From the NCBI RefSeq assembly GCF_022489025.1, contig NZ_JAKVTG010000013.1, positions 32,771 to 96,770 of the forward strand: a stretch of 64,000 nucleotides of DNA, given 5' to 3'. Source of the stretch: Planococcus halocryophilus. Its GTDB lineage: Bacteria; Bacillota; Bacilli; Bacillales_A; Planococcaceae. The position numbers and the translations under genes are program-made. The notes beneath the pieces are model-generated. The model did no database searches, was not told where the DNA came from, and saw only the letters and a list, made by a program, of their open reading frames with translations. Of this stretch, positions 9,274 to 18,219 are shown piece by piece. Position 1 is the stretch's first letter; each line of letters begins with the position of its first letter.

Positions 9274-9753
9274 CTATTTTATATTTCTTTTTATTGTATT
9301 TACTTTCTTATAATCCCATAAATTACAAAACACCATATAAATCAGTACACTTAATCCCACACCAGAGCTATCGATCAAAACGTCTCTAACTTCTCCGCTG
9401 CGCCCTTCTATAAACAATTGATGAATTTCGTCAGTTACCGCAAACAAGACACTCAATCCAAAACTTAACATCAACTGTTTAACGCCTCTAAAACCGCTAC
9501 TTCTCCAAGCATTTAAACTCAATAAACCAAGTAAGAAATAGGCGATAAAATGGGCATTTTTACGAATAAACGTATGAAAGCTTTCGATATCAATATCTAG
9601 TTGCGGTGCTACTCCATCGATAAAATTTAACAATGCTGCGACGATACCAGAACTTAAGTGGCTAGAAGCTGAACCTGGTTGATGAGAAAGATAAAAAATG
9701 ATAGCCATCCAGGAAAAGACTGCAATCCATGAAACAAGTTTATTTACTTTCAT
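9274..9753 (-). CDS. VanZ-like membrane protein
   Basis: A 159-residue protein with four hydrophobic segments. Diagnostic parts are FIRKNAHFIAYFLLGLLSLN in the second helix region, TDEIHQLFIEGRSGEVRDVL between the last helices, and the C-terminal helix. VanZ relatives occur in glycopeptide-resistance clusters and widely in Firmicutes, and their biochemical role is unsettled. AAAGGA precedes the ATG. It lies alone between a small membrane protein and a FemAB-like paralog. A second, more divergent VanZ protein is at 33559-34092. Confidence 0.82.
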   Translation of the reverse strand: MKVNKLVSWIAVFSWMAIIFYLSHQPGSASSHLSSGIVAALLNFIDGVAPQLDIDIESFHTFIRKNAHFIAYFLLGLLSLNAWRSSGFRGVKQLMLSFGLSVLFAVTDEIHQLFIEGRSGEVRDVLIDSSGVGLSVLIYMVFCNLWDYKKVNTIKRNIK

Positions 9754-9871
9754 ATGACAAATCCTTTTCTATTATAATCGTTTCTACTCTATGAATCTTA
9801 TTATAGCATCCTTCAAAAAAGTAGTAACTGAGAGAGTTCTAAATCCCAATGCCTTTCCTATACAAAATTAA

Positions 9872-9904
9872 AAGAGAAGTTGCTATAAGACGCAAACTTC
9901 TCTC
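9872..9904 (-). terminator. Terminator of FemAB-like paralog 2
   Basis: Imperfect stem AAGAGAAGTTGC/GCAAACTTCTCTC around an eight-base loop, with a T-rich tail on the minus strand. It follows the stop codon at 9935 by about 30 bases. Confidence 0.75.
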
Positions 9905-9934
9905 ATTCATACACGATTGGGTATCGATATCAAG

Positions 9935-10939
9935 TCAATTTCCGACTAAATTTAATGGTTTAGAACGATAAGCTGGAAAAGACACCTTATCTTTATCCAC
10001 CCAAACAACCTTACACAATAAATCGTATACTTTTTGGTTCCAAATTTTATAACTTACATAGAATGGAAATTCAGTGTTTTTCCCGAATTGCTTTTTAAAA
10101 AGATATAACGAATCATCAGGGTTGCCTGTTAAACCACCACCTTCATGAATTAGCTCCATGCCATGTTCTTTCCCCCATAATACTAAAGCGTATCTCATCA
10201 CAAAAGCTGATGATAAACATTGATGTTCCTGTGTAGTTCCTGATAAATGAATATGAATAAACTTCTCATAAACAAAGTTTAAACCACTAGCAATTACTTT
10301 CCCTTCATAGAGGACTTCTACAACAATAATATTCTTACCAAATGATTTAAGAAGACCATTAAAGTATGCGTCATCAAAATAATAAATTGATGTTGCGTCT
10401 CTTCTTTTCATTGTTTCATAATAGAGTCGTTTAAAATTTTCTAAGTCAGGAGGATCAACAATTATACGGTATTCAACACCTGCGTTTAAAGCTTTTTGAA
10501 TACTTTTTTGCTTTGACCTCGAGAACTCTGATTTAATTGGATCTTCATAATCTTTTAAGTTTGTTCCGGTGGTAAAGCGACGAAACGTCAATTCATAACA
10601 ACCTTCAAAATCTTTAGCGTTTGAGAACAAAGGATGAAACCGGACAAACTCACAGATAATATTTTCGTTTTGACAGTATTCCTTAAAAGCATTTTGAAAA
10701 GCTTGAACTAATTCAGATTTATGTGCTTCTTCACAATCGATAATACGTGGACCTCCGTATCCATATGGAGTTGTAATATCGTAGAAAACTTCTTCAGTCA
10801 TGTTCATAGAAATGGGCCTCTTAATGAATAAGTGGTTGACCTTTCCAAGTGGATGTTGAAACTCAAAAACTTCGCAAACACCATTTTCAATCTGTTCATA
10901 TAAGCGACCGTAATCTTTTTCAAAATAAATATCTCTCAA
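9935..10939 (-). CDS. FemAB/GNAT-like acyltransferase, paralog 2
   Basis: A 334-residue homolog of the proteins at 5328 and 20642. It keeps TPYGYGGPRI, CEFVRFHPLF, TFRRFTTGT, YYFDDAYF and HEGGG followed by PDDSLYLFKKQFGK. The start is a TTG at 10939 with GAGGAGG ten bases upstream, and the resulting MRDIYFEKDY matches the paralogs. It is likely a cytoplasmic transferase acting on a wall or polysaccharide precursor. Three divergent copies within 16 kb suggest repeated duplication, with each copy possibly adding a different residue or acting on a different sugar. It is monocistronic, with its own terminator. Confidence 0.75.
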   Translation of the reverse strand: MRDIYFEKDYGRLYEQIENGVCEVFEFQHPLGKVNHLFIKRPISMNMTEEVFYDITTPYGYGGPRIIDCEEAHKSELVQAFQNAFKEYCQNENIICEFVRFHPLFSNAKDFEGCYELTFRRFTTGTNLKDYEDPIKSEFSRSKQKSIQKALNAGVEYRIIVDPPDLENFKRLYYETMKRRDATSIYYFDDAYFNGLLKSFGKNIIVVEVLYEGKVIASGLNFVYEKFIHIHLSGTTQEHQCLSSAFVMRYALVLWGKEHGMELIHEGGGLTGNPDDSLYLFKKQFGKNTEFPFYVSYKIWNQKVYDLLCKVVWVDKDKVSFPAYRSKPLNLVGN

Positions 10940-11274
10940 CTTGTAGATGCCTCCTCAACACTTTTTGTAAGCGCTCCATTATTTTTAGATACAAATTTCC
11001 ATTCACTTACAAATTCGATTCTGCTATCACTTATTTTAGCACAAAATAATTATAAATCTACAAATTAATTTTTTTTTTAGAATATTCAGTATTTTAATAT
11101 TAGTAAGAAATTTATTTAAACTAAATTGATTCTAAAGAGATAGCAATAATTTCATAATTAATAATAAATACCTATTTAAGTGTTTATTTTATACATATAT
11201 TTACTTGCGATAACTTTATATTACTATTTTTCACAAAAAAGATTTGTTGTACATATGCAGAAATATGAGGTGAA
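10940..11274. other. AT-rich divergent intergenic region
   Basis: About 335 bases, extremely AT-rich, between the leftward FemAB-like gene and the rightward deacetylase pseudogene. It must hold both promoters. No ORF with a ribosome binding site and no palindromic operator was recognised. Confidence 0.5.
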
Positions 11275-12274
11275 ATGAAAAGTATAAATTCGTTTTAAAT
11301 CTTTTATTTCTAATTGGTATTTGTCTTTCACTTTCGAGTGTAAAAGCAGAATCGAACTATACGGACAATCGCTTCGGCAATTTTAAACTTCTACCTGCCA
11401 CTCAAACTTCATCAAATTTACTGATGGGGACACCACTACGTTTTATTTTGGAGTATTATGGCTTCAAAATGGGTTGGAACGAAGAGGCTACTGTTGTTCC
11501 TATCAGCTCTTCGAAAACAACTCCGTAGATATTCCCGTATTGATGTATCATATTTTGATTCCAGGTCGAAATGACTCTATTAGTGTCGATCCGGTCCGGT
11601 TCAAAGAACAAATGCTCTCTTTAAAGTCAGCTGGCTACACGAGTATCACTAAAGAGGAATTACTTGCTCATTTAGAAACCAATGCCCCATTGCCTGATAA
11701 ATCGGTGCTAATTACGTTTGACGACGGCTATATTAGTAATTACACAATTCCCTTTCCGATACTAAAAGAGCTAAACATGAAAGCAAGTATTTATGTGATT
11801 GCAAGTCGCATTTTCGAAACCAATGGCGGTACTGCTGGTGAATATGAAAAGTTTTCTTGGCAGCAAGCTAGAGCAATGACGGGAACGATGAGTATTCAAA
11901 GTCATACATGGGATTCTCATTCCAAACAGCCCGATTTCCAGCAGCAAGACCGTGGACTCATTACAAGCCGCTTGTTTACAGATAACAAATTAGAAACACA
12001 GCAAGAGTCTGAAGATCGTACATTTACGGATTTATATACAGCTAAAAATACCATCGAGAAAAATGTTGGTACTGAAGTTGTCGCAATTAGCTATCCATAC
12101 GGTGAGTACACGGCCGATACAATTCGTCTAGCAAAAAAAACAGGCTATAAAATGGCTTTCACCATTCATACTGGGACCAATACTCAAAATTCATCGCCTT
12201 TCGAATTAAAACGAATCACTGCTGACGGTATGTATTCTGGTCAGGAATTGATTCAACTCATTGAATCCGATTAA
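11275..12274 (+). pseudogene. Polysaccharide deacetylase with Cu-amine-oxidase-N-like domain, broken by two frameshifts
   Basis: The C-terminal part (from about 11474) is a NodB-type deacetylase: DIPVLMYHIL, then SVLITFDDGYISNY with the metal-binding Asp pair, and QSHTWDSH with the His-x3-His motif. Upstream, another frame encodes a signal peptide (LNLLFLIGICLSLSSVKAES) and a piece resembling the copper amine oxidase N-terminal domain (GTPLRFILEYYGFKMGW). An ATG at 11275 with GAGGTGA runs only seven codons to TAA. Adding one T near 11298 joins it to the signal peptide, and adding one base near 11527 joins that frame to DIPVLMYH. As read, only a leaderless fragment could be made. Two sequencing errors are the alternative explanation. 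Confidence 0.72.
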
Positions 12275-12311
12275 AAAGCAGCGACCAAGGAATAATGGTC
12301 GCTGCTTTTTT
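12273..12311. terminator. Bidirectional terminator between deacetylase pseudogene and galU
   Basis: A 15-bp stem AAAAAGCAGCGACCA with its complement at 12296-12310, loop AGGAATAA, flanked by A-runs and T-runs. It serves both convergent genes and begins within the deacetylase stop codon. Confidence 0.92.
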
Positions 12312-12329
12312 AATGTGTATTTACTTTCA

Positions 12330-13211
12330 TTATTTTTCATTGATAAAGGATTCTTTTAACTTCTCCTCAAAGAGCTTCAACAACCGCTCTCTTAATTCAG
12401 GACGCTTTAAAGCAAACTCAATCGTTGTCTCAATAAAGCCAAATTTTTCACCAACATCAAATCGGCGTCCGTCAAACTCATAAGCATAAACCTCTTGGAC
12501 TTCATTGAGTTTTTGGATGGCATCTGTCAGTTGAATTTCACCACCGGCACCAAGTTCGTGTTGTTCAAGAAACTCGAAAATTTCGGGAGTTAAAATGTAA
12601 CGACCCATAATTGCGTAATTTGAAGGTGCAGTTCCTGCCGGTGGTTTCTCTACAAAATTATCGACTTTGATCAATTTTCCTTCAATTGAAATCGGGTTGA
12701 TAATACCGTAGCGATGCGTTTCGTCTTCTGGAACTTGCTTAACGCCGATGACACTTTTACCAGTCGATTCGTTTTGTTTCATTAATTGAGCTAGACAAGG
12801 TTCTTCGTTTTCTACAATATCATCACCTAATAGGACAGCAAAAGGCTCGTTACCGATAAATCGGCGCGCAGACCATATCGCATGACCAAGACCAAGTGGT
12901 TCTTTTTGACGGATATAGTGAATTTCCACATTGGAAGTTTCTAAGACGGAATCCAGCATATCGATTTTTCCTTTTTTAAACAAATTGTCTTCCAATTCGA
13001 AAGCATGATCGAAATGATCTTCAATGGCACGCTTACCCTTACCTGTAACAATAATAATGTCCTCGATGCCAGAAGCGATTGCCTCTTCGACTATGTACTG
13101 GATTGTCGGCTTATCAACGATGGGCAACATTTCTTTTGGCATAGCTTTTGTCGCCGGAAGAAATCGTGTACCAAGACCCGCAGCAGGAATGATTGCTTTT
13201 TTCACTCGCAT
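12330..13211 (-). CDS. galU: UTP-glucose-1-phosphate uridylyltransferase
   Basis: A 293-residue nucleotidyltransferase beginning [20 protein letters not shown], the conserved nucleotide-binding loop. It is followed by [27 protein letters not shown] for metal binding, FVEKP, and [10 protein letters not shown]. It makes UDP-glucose from UTP and glucose-1-phosphate, the precursor for polysaccharides, glycolipid anchors and teichoic acid glycosylation (GtaB in Bacillus subtilis). A GAAGGTGA site precedes the ATG. Together with galE at 6353 it supplies UDP-sugars to the surrounding surface polysaccharide genes. Confidence 0.95.
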   Translation of the reverse strand: MRVKKAIIPAAGLGTRFLPATKAMPKEMLPIVDKPTIQYIVEEAIASGIEDIIIVTGKGKRAIEDHFDHAFELEDNLFKKGKIDMLDSVLETSNVEIHYIRQKEPLGLGHAIWSARRFIGNEPFAVLLGDDIVENEEPCLAQLMKQNESTGKSVIGVKQVPEDETHRYGIINPISIEGKLIKVDNFVEKPPAGTAPSNYAIMGRYILTPEIFEFLEQHELGAGGEIQLTDAIQKLNEVQEVYAYEFDGRRFDVGEKFGFIETTIEFALKRPELRERLLKLFEEKLKESFINEK

Positions 13212-13479
13212 CTTTTCACCTTCTTATCCTTAGTTTTCAGTTATCTACTGTTTAATAATAACATTTTTCTATTATAAAGCTAATATTTAAAAAAGTCCCG
13301 ATAGTAAATATACTTTTAATTACTAAATTTAATTAAAAATTTTGTAAAATTAGTAAAAAATATTTACATATATGTTAATATAAATACATCGAATGACCTT
13401 GTTTGTTTTCATTTTTTTATTTTTTTCACAAAAAACTGTATCGTTTTACTCTGTACCACATAAAGGAAGTGTAAATTAG

Positions 13480-15456
13480 TTGAATGTTTCACCATTATCC
13501 TATGACTCTGTGTTAATCGTTATTTCGATTATTATTGTATTTTGCTCTTTTTTTATCACGTTGAACATTAACAACACTCGATTTGAGGCCGTTGGAAAAG
13601 CAAGAGTCAAATGGATTTTGTTTAGTACTCTCGTTATGGAACTTGGAATATGGTCAATTCAATTTATCGGCATTGCAGCTTTACCGGTGGATTTGCCTTT
13701 GACTACAACACTCCTTCCAACGAGCAGTAATTATGTAGATTATATTATTGGTATGATCATCGTGATGACTTTACTAGTCTCTATATTCAATCTACATAGC
13801 AACAAAGTAAAACTGTTAGCTGATGAATATACACGTCAATTTGATTCTCTTATCGAAACCGCAACGGATGGTATTGTCGTAACCGACGCCAATGGCATTA
13901 TTACCCAATGGAACCAAGGTGCTGAGTCTCTTTTCGGTTACGATAAAGATGAAGTAATCGATCAAAATGTCTGTATCATCTTTCCTGACGATTATCCCGG
14001 TACTTGTAGTCACGAGCTTGTCGGACAAATTCGTGAACTTATAGGCTTAAAAAAAGACGGCAGCCAATTTCCAGTTGAATTATCCACAGGTTTTTGGGAA
14101 ACAGTCAGAGGTGATTATCATAGCTTAATCTTTCGGGACATTACCGATCGGAGAAATAGCGAGGAAAAAATCAGTAATTTAGTTTATTTGGATTCGCTGA
14201 CGGGCTTACCAAATCGCCGCTTATACAACGATCGACTTGAGTCCACGCTTGATCAAGCAATTGATACCAGTACGATTCACACGGTTTTGTATTTAGATCT
14301 TGATCAATTTAAGCTAATAAATGACACGTATGGACACCAAACGGGTGACCAGCTATTGATAGAAGTGGCTCACCGGATTAAGTCCTGTATTAGTAAAGCT
14401 GACACGCTTGCAAGGCTTGGTGGTGATGAATTCATTTTGTTGCTACCCAATAGTAATTACACTAAAGCAGAAGCCATCGCGCGAAAAATTTTAAACGTCT
14501 TGAACCACGCCTTTTTACTAAACGACGAAGAAGTATTCATCACGCCCTCAATCGGTGCAAGCTTGTTTCCAGCAGATGGTACGGATTCTGAAACTTTAAT
14601 CAAAAATGCCGACATTGCCATGTATCGTGTTAAAGAAGAAGGCAAAAACAACTTTCAATTTTTCACGTCTGACATGAACGACTTGATCTCTCGCAAATCT
14701 AAAATCGCCATGAGCATCCGGAAAGGATTAGAGCTTGGTGAATTTTCTGTTCACTATCAACCACAAATCGATATAGAAACCGAACGCATTATTGGAGTAG
14801 AAGCACTTGTTCGTTGGAACCATGCCAAGTTAGGTCCGATTTCACCTGCTGAGTTTATACCGATTGCTGAAGAAAACGGCATGATTCTCCACATCGGTGA
14901 GTTTGTTCTTCGGACGGCTTGTCAACAAACAAAAGCTTGGCAAGATGCTGGCGTTGAACCTTTCCGAGTAGCCGTCAATATTTCTGCCAAGCAATTTTCA
15001 CAAGGCAATATTTCTGAAGTAATTACTTCGGCTTTAGAAGATGCACAGTTAGCACCGGAATTTCTTGAACTTGAACTGACGGAAAGTCTGATTCAAGGCG
15101 CCACATCCGCCATTACTAAAATGCAGGAATTAAAAGCAATGGGCATCCATTTATCTATAGATGATTTTGGTACTGGCTATTCTTCCTTGAGTTATTTAAA
15201 GTTGTTCCCTATCGATAGTTTGAAAATTGATCAATATTTCACACGTAATATTAACAAAGATGCTAAAGATGCCGCTTTAGTCGATACTATTATTCAAATG
15301 GCGCGCAATTTGGGATTGAACGTTATTGCAGAAGGTGTAGAAACGTTAGACCAACTAGTTTACTTAAAAAATAAGCGTTGCAATCAAGCACAAGGCTATT
15401 ATTTCCAAAAGCCATTATTGCCTGAGAAAATTGAAGAATTGTATTCTAAAGTCTAA
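13480..15456 (+). CDS. PAS-GGDEF-EAL cyclic-di-GMP protein with truncated MHYT-like membrane region
   Basis: A 658-residue protein. Residues 1-110 form about three or four membrane helices, including WSIQFIGI, which resembles the WSMHFIGM motif of MHYT sensor domains but lacks the His and most of the seven helices. A PAS domain follows (FDSLIETATDGIVVTDANG), then GGDEF with the intact signature ARLGGDEF, and EAL with EALVRW, ELTES, DDFGTGYSSL and AEGVET. The product-inhibition I-site (RxxD) reads SKAD and is probably lost. Both synthetic and degradative motifs are intact, so net activity cannot be told. The start is a TTG with AAGGAAG ten bases upstream. It is monocistronic, with a bidirectional terminator. 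Confidence 0.88.
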   Translation: MNVSPLSYDSVLIVISIIIVFCSFFITLNINNTRFEAVGKARVKWILFSTLVMELGIWSIQFIGIAALPVDLPLTTTLLPTSSNYVDYIIGMIIVMTLLVSIFNLHSNKVKLLADEYTRQFDSLIETATDGIVVTDANGIITQWNQGAESLFGYDKDEVIDQNVCIIFPDDYPGTCSHELVGQIRELIGLKKDGSQFPVELSTGFWETVRGDYHSLIFRDITDRRNSEEKISNLVYLDSLTGLPNRRLYNDRLESTLDQAIDTSTIHTVLYLDLDQFKLINDTYGHQTGDQLLIEVAHRIKSCISKADTLARLGGDEFILLLPNSNYTKAEAIARKILNVLNHAFLLNDEEVFITPSIGASLFPADGTDSETLIKNADIAMYRVKEEGKNNFQFFTSDMNDLISRKSKIAMSIRKGLELGEFSVHYQPQIDIETERIIGVEALVRWNHAKLGPISPAEFIPIAEENGMILHIGEFVLRTACQQTKAWQDAGVEPFRVAVNISAKQFSQGNISEVITSALEDAQLAPEFLELELTESLIQGATSAITKMQELKAMGIHLSIDDFGTGYSSLSYLKLFPIDSLKIDQYFTRNINKDAKDAALVDTIIQMARNLGLNVIAEGVETLDQLVYLKNKRCNQAQGYYFQKPLLPEKIEELYSKV

Positions 15457-15459
15457 TTT

Positions 15460-15500
15460 AATAGCCCATGCCGGAAGTTGAATTTCCGGTACGGGCTATT
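15460..15500. terminator. Bidirectional terminator between GGDEF-EAL gene and antiporter
   Basis: Stem AATAGCCC/GGGCTATT extended by GCCGGAA/TTCCGGT, with a six-base loop, flanked by T-rich ends. It lies between two convergent genes. Confidence 0.88.
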
Positions 15501-16700
15501 TTATTTGCTATCTAGCATTTTTGATAAAGGATGAATGCCCAAACTTTGAATGATTAAGGATAAAATAACAACTGAAAAACTGAGCGAAATTAGTTCGCTT
15601 GCGATCTCGCCGTTTCCCATGGCTCCTAGTTGCAGCAGTAAGAACACCGACATGGACCCACGTATGCCAGACCAAGAAATAAGCAATGCTTTTTTCCAAA
15701 TAGCGCTATGTTGCTTACCTGCTAATAATTTAAAGCTACTGCCGACTACGACAAAGCGAATGGCAATACTCGCAAATAAAATCAAAATCGCTAGTATCCA
15801 ATTGTCCCATGATAAGTATTTCGTGGCTTCGATACCAATTAGTAAAAACAATAATGCGAGCAGTGAAGGTTCTACCACGCTCCAAAATCCTGATAACGCT
15901 TCGCGGTAATGATCTTCTTTATTGATATGTGAAAACTCCCACGACAACATAATACCTGCTGAAACAGTCGCTAATACACCTGAAAACCCAAAGCTTTCTG
16001 CCAGTTGGAACGCACCGTAAGCGAGTACAATGCTGAGCATCACTTGGTAATCCTTGTGATGCGTAATGTGAACGGCCTTACTTAATAGCCATCCGACTGT
16101 AATGCCTAGAATCACACCACCTGCAGAAACATAAAGAAATTCACCTAATGCAGCAAAAACATCCAGTGATTCGGATTGCAAATACATCGCTGACAACACA
16201 CTAAACAACACAATGCTCGTGCCATCATTAATCATCGATTCCCCATCAACAATATCCGCAATATTTTTGTCAGGTGATGATTTTTTCAAAATGGATACGA
16301 CAGAAGCTGGGTCTGTAGGTGCCAAAATTGCAGCAGCCACAAACGCTCCTGCTAATGAAATCGAAAAGAACCATCCACCAATCCAATAAATAGCCAGTCC
16401 CACTAGGACAACCGTTAACCCAAGTCCAACCGTGCTTAACAAGCCAATAATACCTGCATTTTTTCGCAAAGCTTTTGCCGAAAACTGATAAGCAGATACA
16501 AAAAGTAAACCTGGTAAAAAGACATCATAAATCAAGGTCTCAGTCACTTTGACGTCTGCAAAATAAGGGATAAAAGATAAGCCAATACCAATTAATACGA
16601 GCACAACCGGTACTGGGAAGTTTTCTTGTTTTTTATCAATGGTGAATACTAAATAACCTATGCACAATAAAGTTGTCACGAGTGCAGCCGACAATGCCAT
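15501..16700 (-). CDS. CPA1-family cation:proton antiporter (NhaP type)
   Basis: About 400 residues and 11-12 membrane helices. Hallmarks are AAAILAPTDPASVVSIL and VDGESMINDGTSIVLFS, matching the TDP and ES.xNDG elements of CPA1 Na+(K+)/H+ antiporters. It should exchange monovalent cations for protons at the cytoplasmic membrane, supporting pH and salt homeostasis. The open frame extends upstream to 16766, but that region lies inside the terminator of the XRE gene, so a later start is needed. The ATG at 16700 is abutted by GGGGGG. A TTG two codons later (LSAALVTT) has better spacing from the same G-run, so the true start is uncertain by two residues. Confidence 0.85.
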   Translation of the reverse strand: MALSAALVTTLLCIGYLVFTIDKKQENFPVPVVLVLIGIGLSFIPYFADVKVTETLIYDVFLPGLLFVSAYQFSAKALRKNAGIIGLLSTVGLGLTVVLVGLAIYWIGGWFFSISLAGAFVAAAILAPTDPASVVSILKKSSPDKNIADIVDGESMINDGTSIVLFSVLSAMYLQSESLDVFAALGEFLYVSAGGVILGITVGWLLSKAVHITHHKDYQVMLSIVLAYGAFQLAESFGFSGVLATVSAGIMLSWEFSHINKEDHYREALSGFWSVVEPSLLALLFLLIGIEATKYLSWDNWILAILILFASIAIRFVVVGSSFKLLAGKQHSAIWKKALLISWSGIRGSMSVFLLLQLGAMGNGEIASELISLSFSVVILSLIIQSLGIHPLSKMLDSK

Positions 16701-16760
16701 CCCCCCAAAAGTAAAACGTCCGTAGGTACCCAAGTTCCCGTAAAGCGAATCTATCAAACA

Positions 16761-16799
16761 AAACAACCGGACCGTCTAGTAGTTACGGTCCGGTTGTTT
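16761..16799 (-). terminator. Terminator of the XRE regulator gene
   Basis: A perfect 14-bp stem AAACAACCGGACCG (16761-16774) with its complement at 16786-16799 and an 11-base loop. It is followed by T-rich sequence on the minus strand. Its position rules out an upstream start for the antiporter gene. Confidence 0.88.
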
Positions 16800-16847
16800 C
16801 TATATTGACAGGAAAAAATTTAAAAAATACTTCTATTTATATGTTCT

Positions 16848-17219
16848 TTATTTTGCAGTTTGTTTTTCTTGCAGCAGGCCGTCTTCTTTTAAACGACGTT
16901 TAACTTGTAAATAGGACATGACATCTGCCAACTCTTCTTCACTTAATGGATGATCGTCTACTACTAAATTCACCGAATTTAAATCAGCTAGTTGTATAAA
17001 ATCAAGCTTATTCGTCGGTTGATTGCGTTCCAATATAAAATCTACAGGAACTTCAAAATAATCGGCTAGCAATTGTAAATGGGAAACCCTCACTTGCTTT
17101 TTGCCACTTTCATAACCCCAGACTACGGATTTGGCAATGCCTAATTTTGAAGCTAAATCATCCACGCTCAAGTGATGACTTTCTCTTAACTCTCTTATTT
17201 TTTGTCCTATTCTCTCCAT
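16848..17219 (-). CDS. XRE-family transcriptional regulator
   Basis: A 123-residue protein. Residues 5-60 form an HTH_3 domain (IGQKIRELRESHHLSVDDLA, then KLGIAKSVVWGYESGKK) followed by YFEVPVDFILER, the usual end of the Cro/CI fold. The C-terminal half is acidic and contains LSEEELADVMSYLQVKRRL, a helix often seen in small Bacillus XRE proteins. It is probably a cytoplasmic repressor. AAGGAGG precedes the ATG. It is divergent from the SGNH protein gene at 17413, which may be its target, though no operator was identified. Confidence 0.82.
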   Translation of the reverse strand: MERIGQKIRELRESHHLSVDDLASKLGIAKSVVWGYESGKKQVRVSHLQLLADYFEVPVDFILERNQPTNKLDFIQLADLNSVNLVVDDHPLSEEELADVMSYLQVKRRLKEDGLLQEKQTAK

Positions 17220-17412
17220 TTTATCGCCTCCTTTATTTCTGTATTGGCTATATCTCCTATATTACCCCGCTCAAACTCGCTAGCAAACTTGTAAAGTAGC
17301 GCTATAGTTGATTTCGAAGCTAAATACCTATAAAAAATCTGAAATTTCAACTAATTAAGATTCAAGTTGTGGTAAAATTGAATTAATACAGAAGTGAAAG
17401 GTGGGTATTAGG

Positions 17413-18174
17413 ATGTTAAAAAAATTGATTTACTTATTATTGATTGCCCTCATATTCATCGTAATCACTGGTGAAAGAAATTTAAACAGTATTCAATTAT
17501 CCGACGAAAGTGCACTTCATACGAAAACGGTTGAAACACAGTCCTTGCCTAGTAGCTTTTCTACTAAGCTAACATCTGGTAAACCTGTGACAATTGTTTT
17601 CCTAGGAGATTATGTCACATCAGACGATTCCTTGCCCGATGGTAATTTGAATCATGTCGGCTTGTTAGCCAGTTGGTTTAACAAAAATTATCCGGATCAA
17701 GTAAAAATTATCAATGCGGGCATGAACGCAAATACCGTCTCTCATATGAAAAAAAGAATCGAAACTGACGTCATTAAACATGCACCTGATTTAGTCGTGA
17801 TTTCTGCAGGTTTAAATGATGCATTAGGCGCTTGGAAAATTCCAGTAAAAGAGTACGCCGCCGATTATCAAGTGATTATTGATGCAATCCTTGACTCTAG
17901 TGATACGGAAGTCATTATTCGAACGCCAAATCCAACGACTTCTGCTGAGGACAACGTAAAAATGCAGATTTATATAGAAGCAAGCCGTGAACTCACAACC
18001 CAAGATAGCGTTTACTTATTTGATTTTTATCAAGTAATGGCCGATGATGTTCATGCCAAAAATATTTCTCAACTTGATTTGATGCAAAACAAGTTGCATC
18101 CGAATATTAGAGGTCAAACTTACTTATCCGAACAGTTTAAATTGTACTTTACTTCAGAGATAATCAAACCATGA
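17413..18174 (+). CDS. Secreted/anchored SGNH-fold protein with degenerate catalytic motifs
   Basis: About 253 residues with an N-terminal signal or anchor helix (LKKLIYLLLIALIFIVI). The SGNH layout is recognisable: block I IVFLGDYVTSD, block II INAGMNANT, block III VISAGLNDALG, and block V NKLHPNIRG. The block I Ser nucleophile is Tyr here (GDY), and the Asp of the DxxH motif is Asn; the His is kept. It may therefore be inactive or use another residue. A GTG at 17401 is in frame, but AGGTGG eight bases before the ATG at 17413 decides the start. It is divergent from the XRE gene and ends at a shared terminator. Confidence 0.72.
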   Translation: MLKKLIYLLLIALIFIVITGERNLNSIQLSDESALHTKTVETQSLPSSFSTKLTSGKPVTIVFLGDYVTSDDSLPDGNLNHVGLLASWFNKNYPDQVKIINAGMNANTVSHMKKRIETDVIKHAPDLVVISAGLNDALGAWKIPVKEYAADYQVIIDAILDSSDTEVIIRTPNPTTSAEDNVKMQIYIEASRELTTQDSVYLFDFYQVMADDVHAKNISQLDLMQNKLHPNIRGQTYLSEQFKLYFTSEIIKP

Positions 18175-18175
18175 T

Positions 18176-18213
18176 AAAAGCGTCTCGTGATCAATTGATC
18201 GCGAAACGCTTTT
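18176..18213. terminator. Bidirectional terminator after the SGNH gene
   Basis: Stem AAAAGCGTCTCGTGATC paired with GATCGCGAAACGCTTTT with two mismatches or wobbles, loop AATT. It separates the convergent SGNH and carboxyethylornithine synthase genes. Confidence 0.85.
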
Positions 18214-18219
18214 TCGAAT

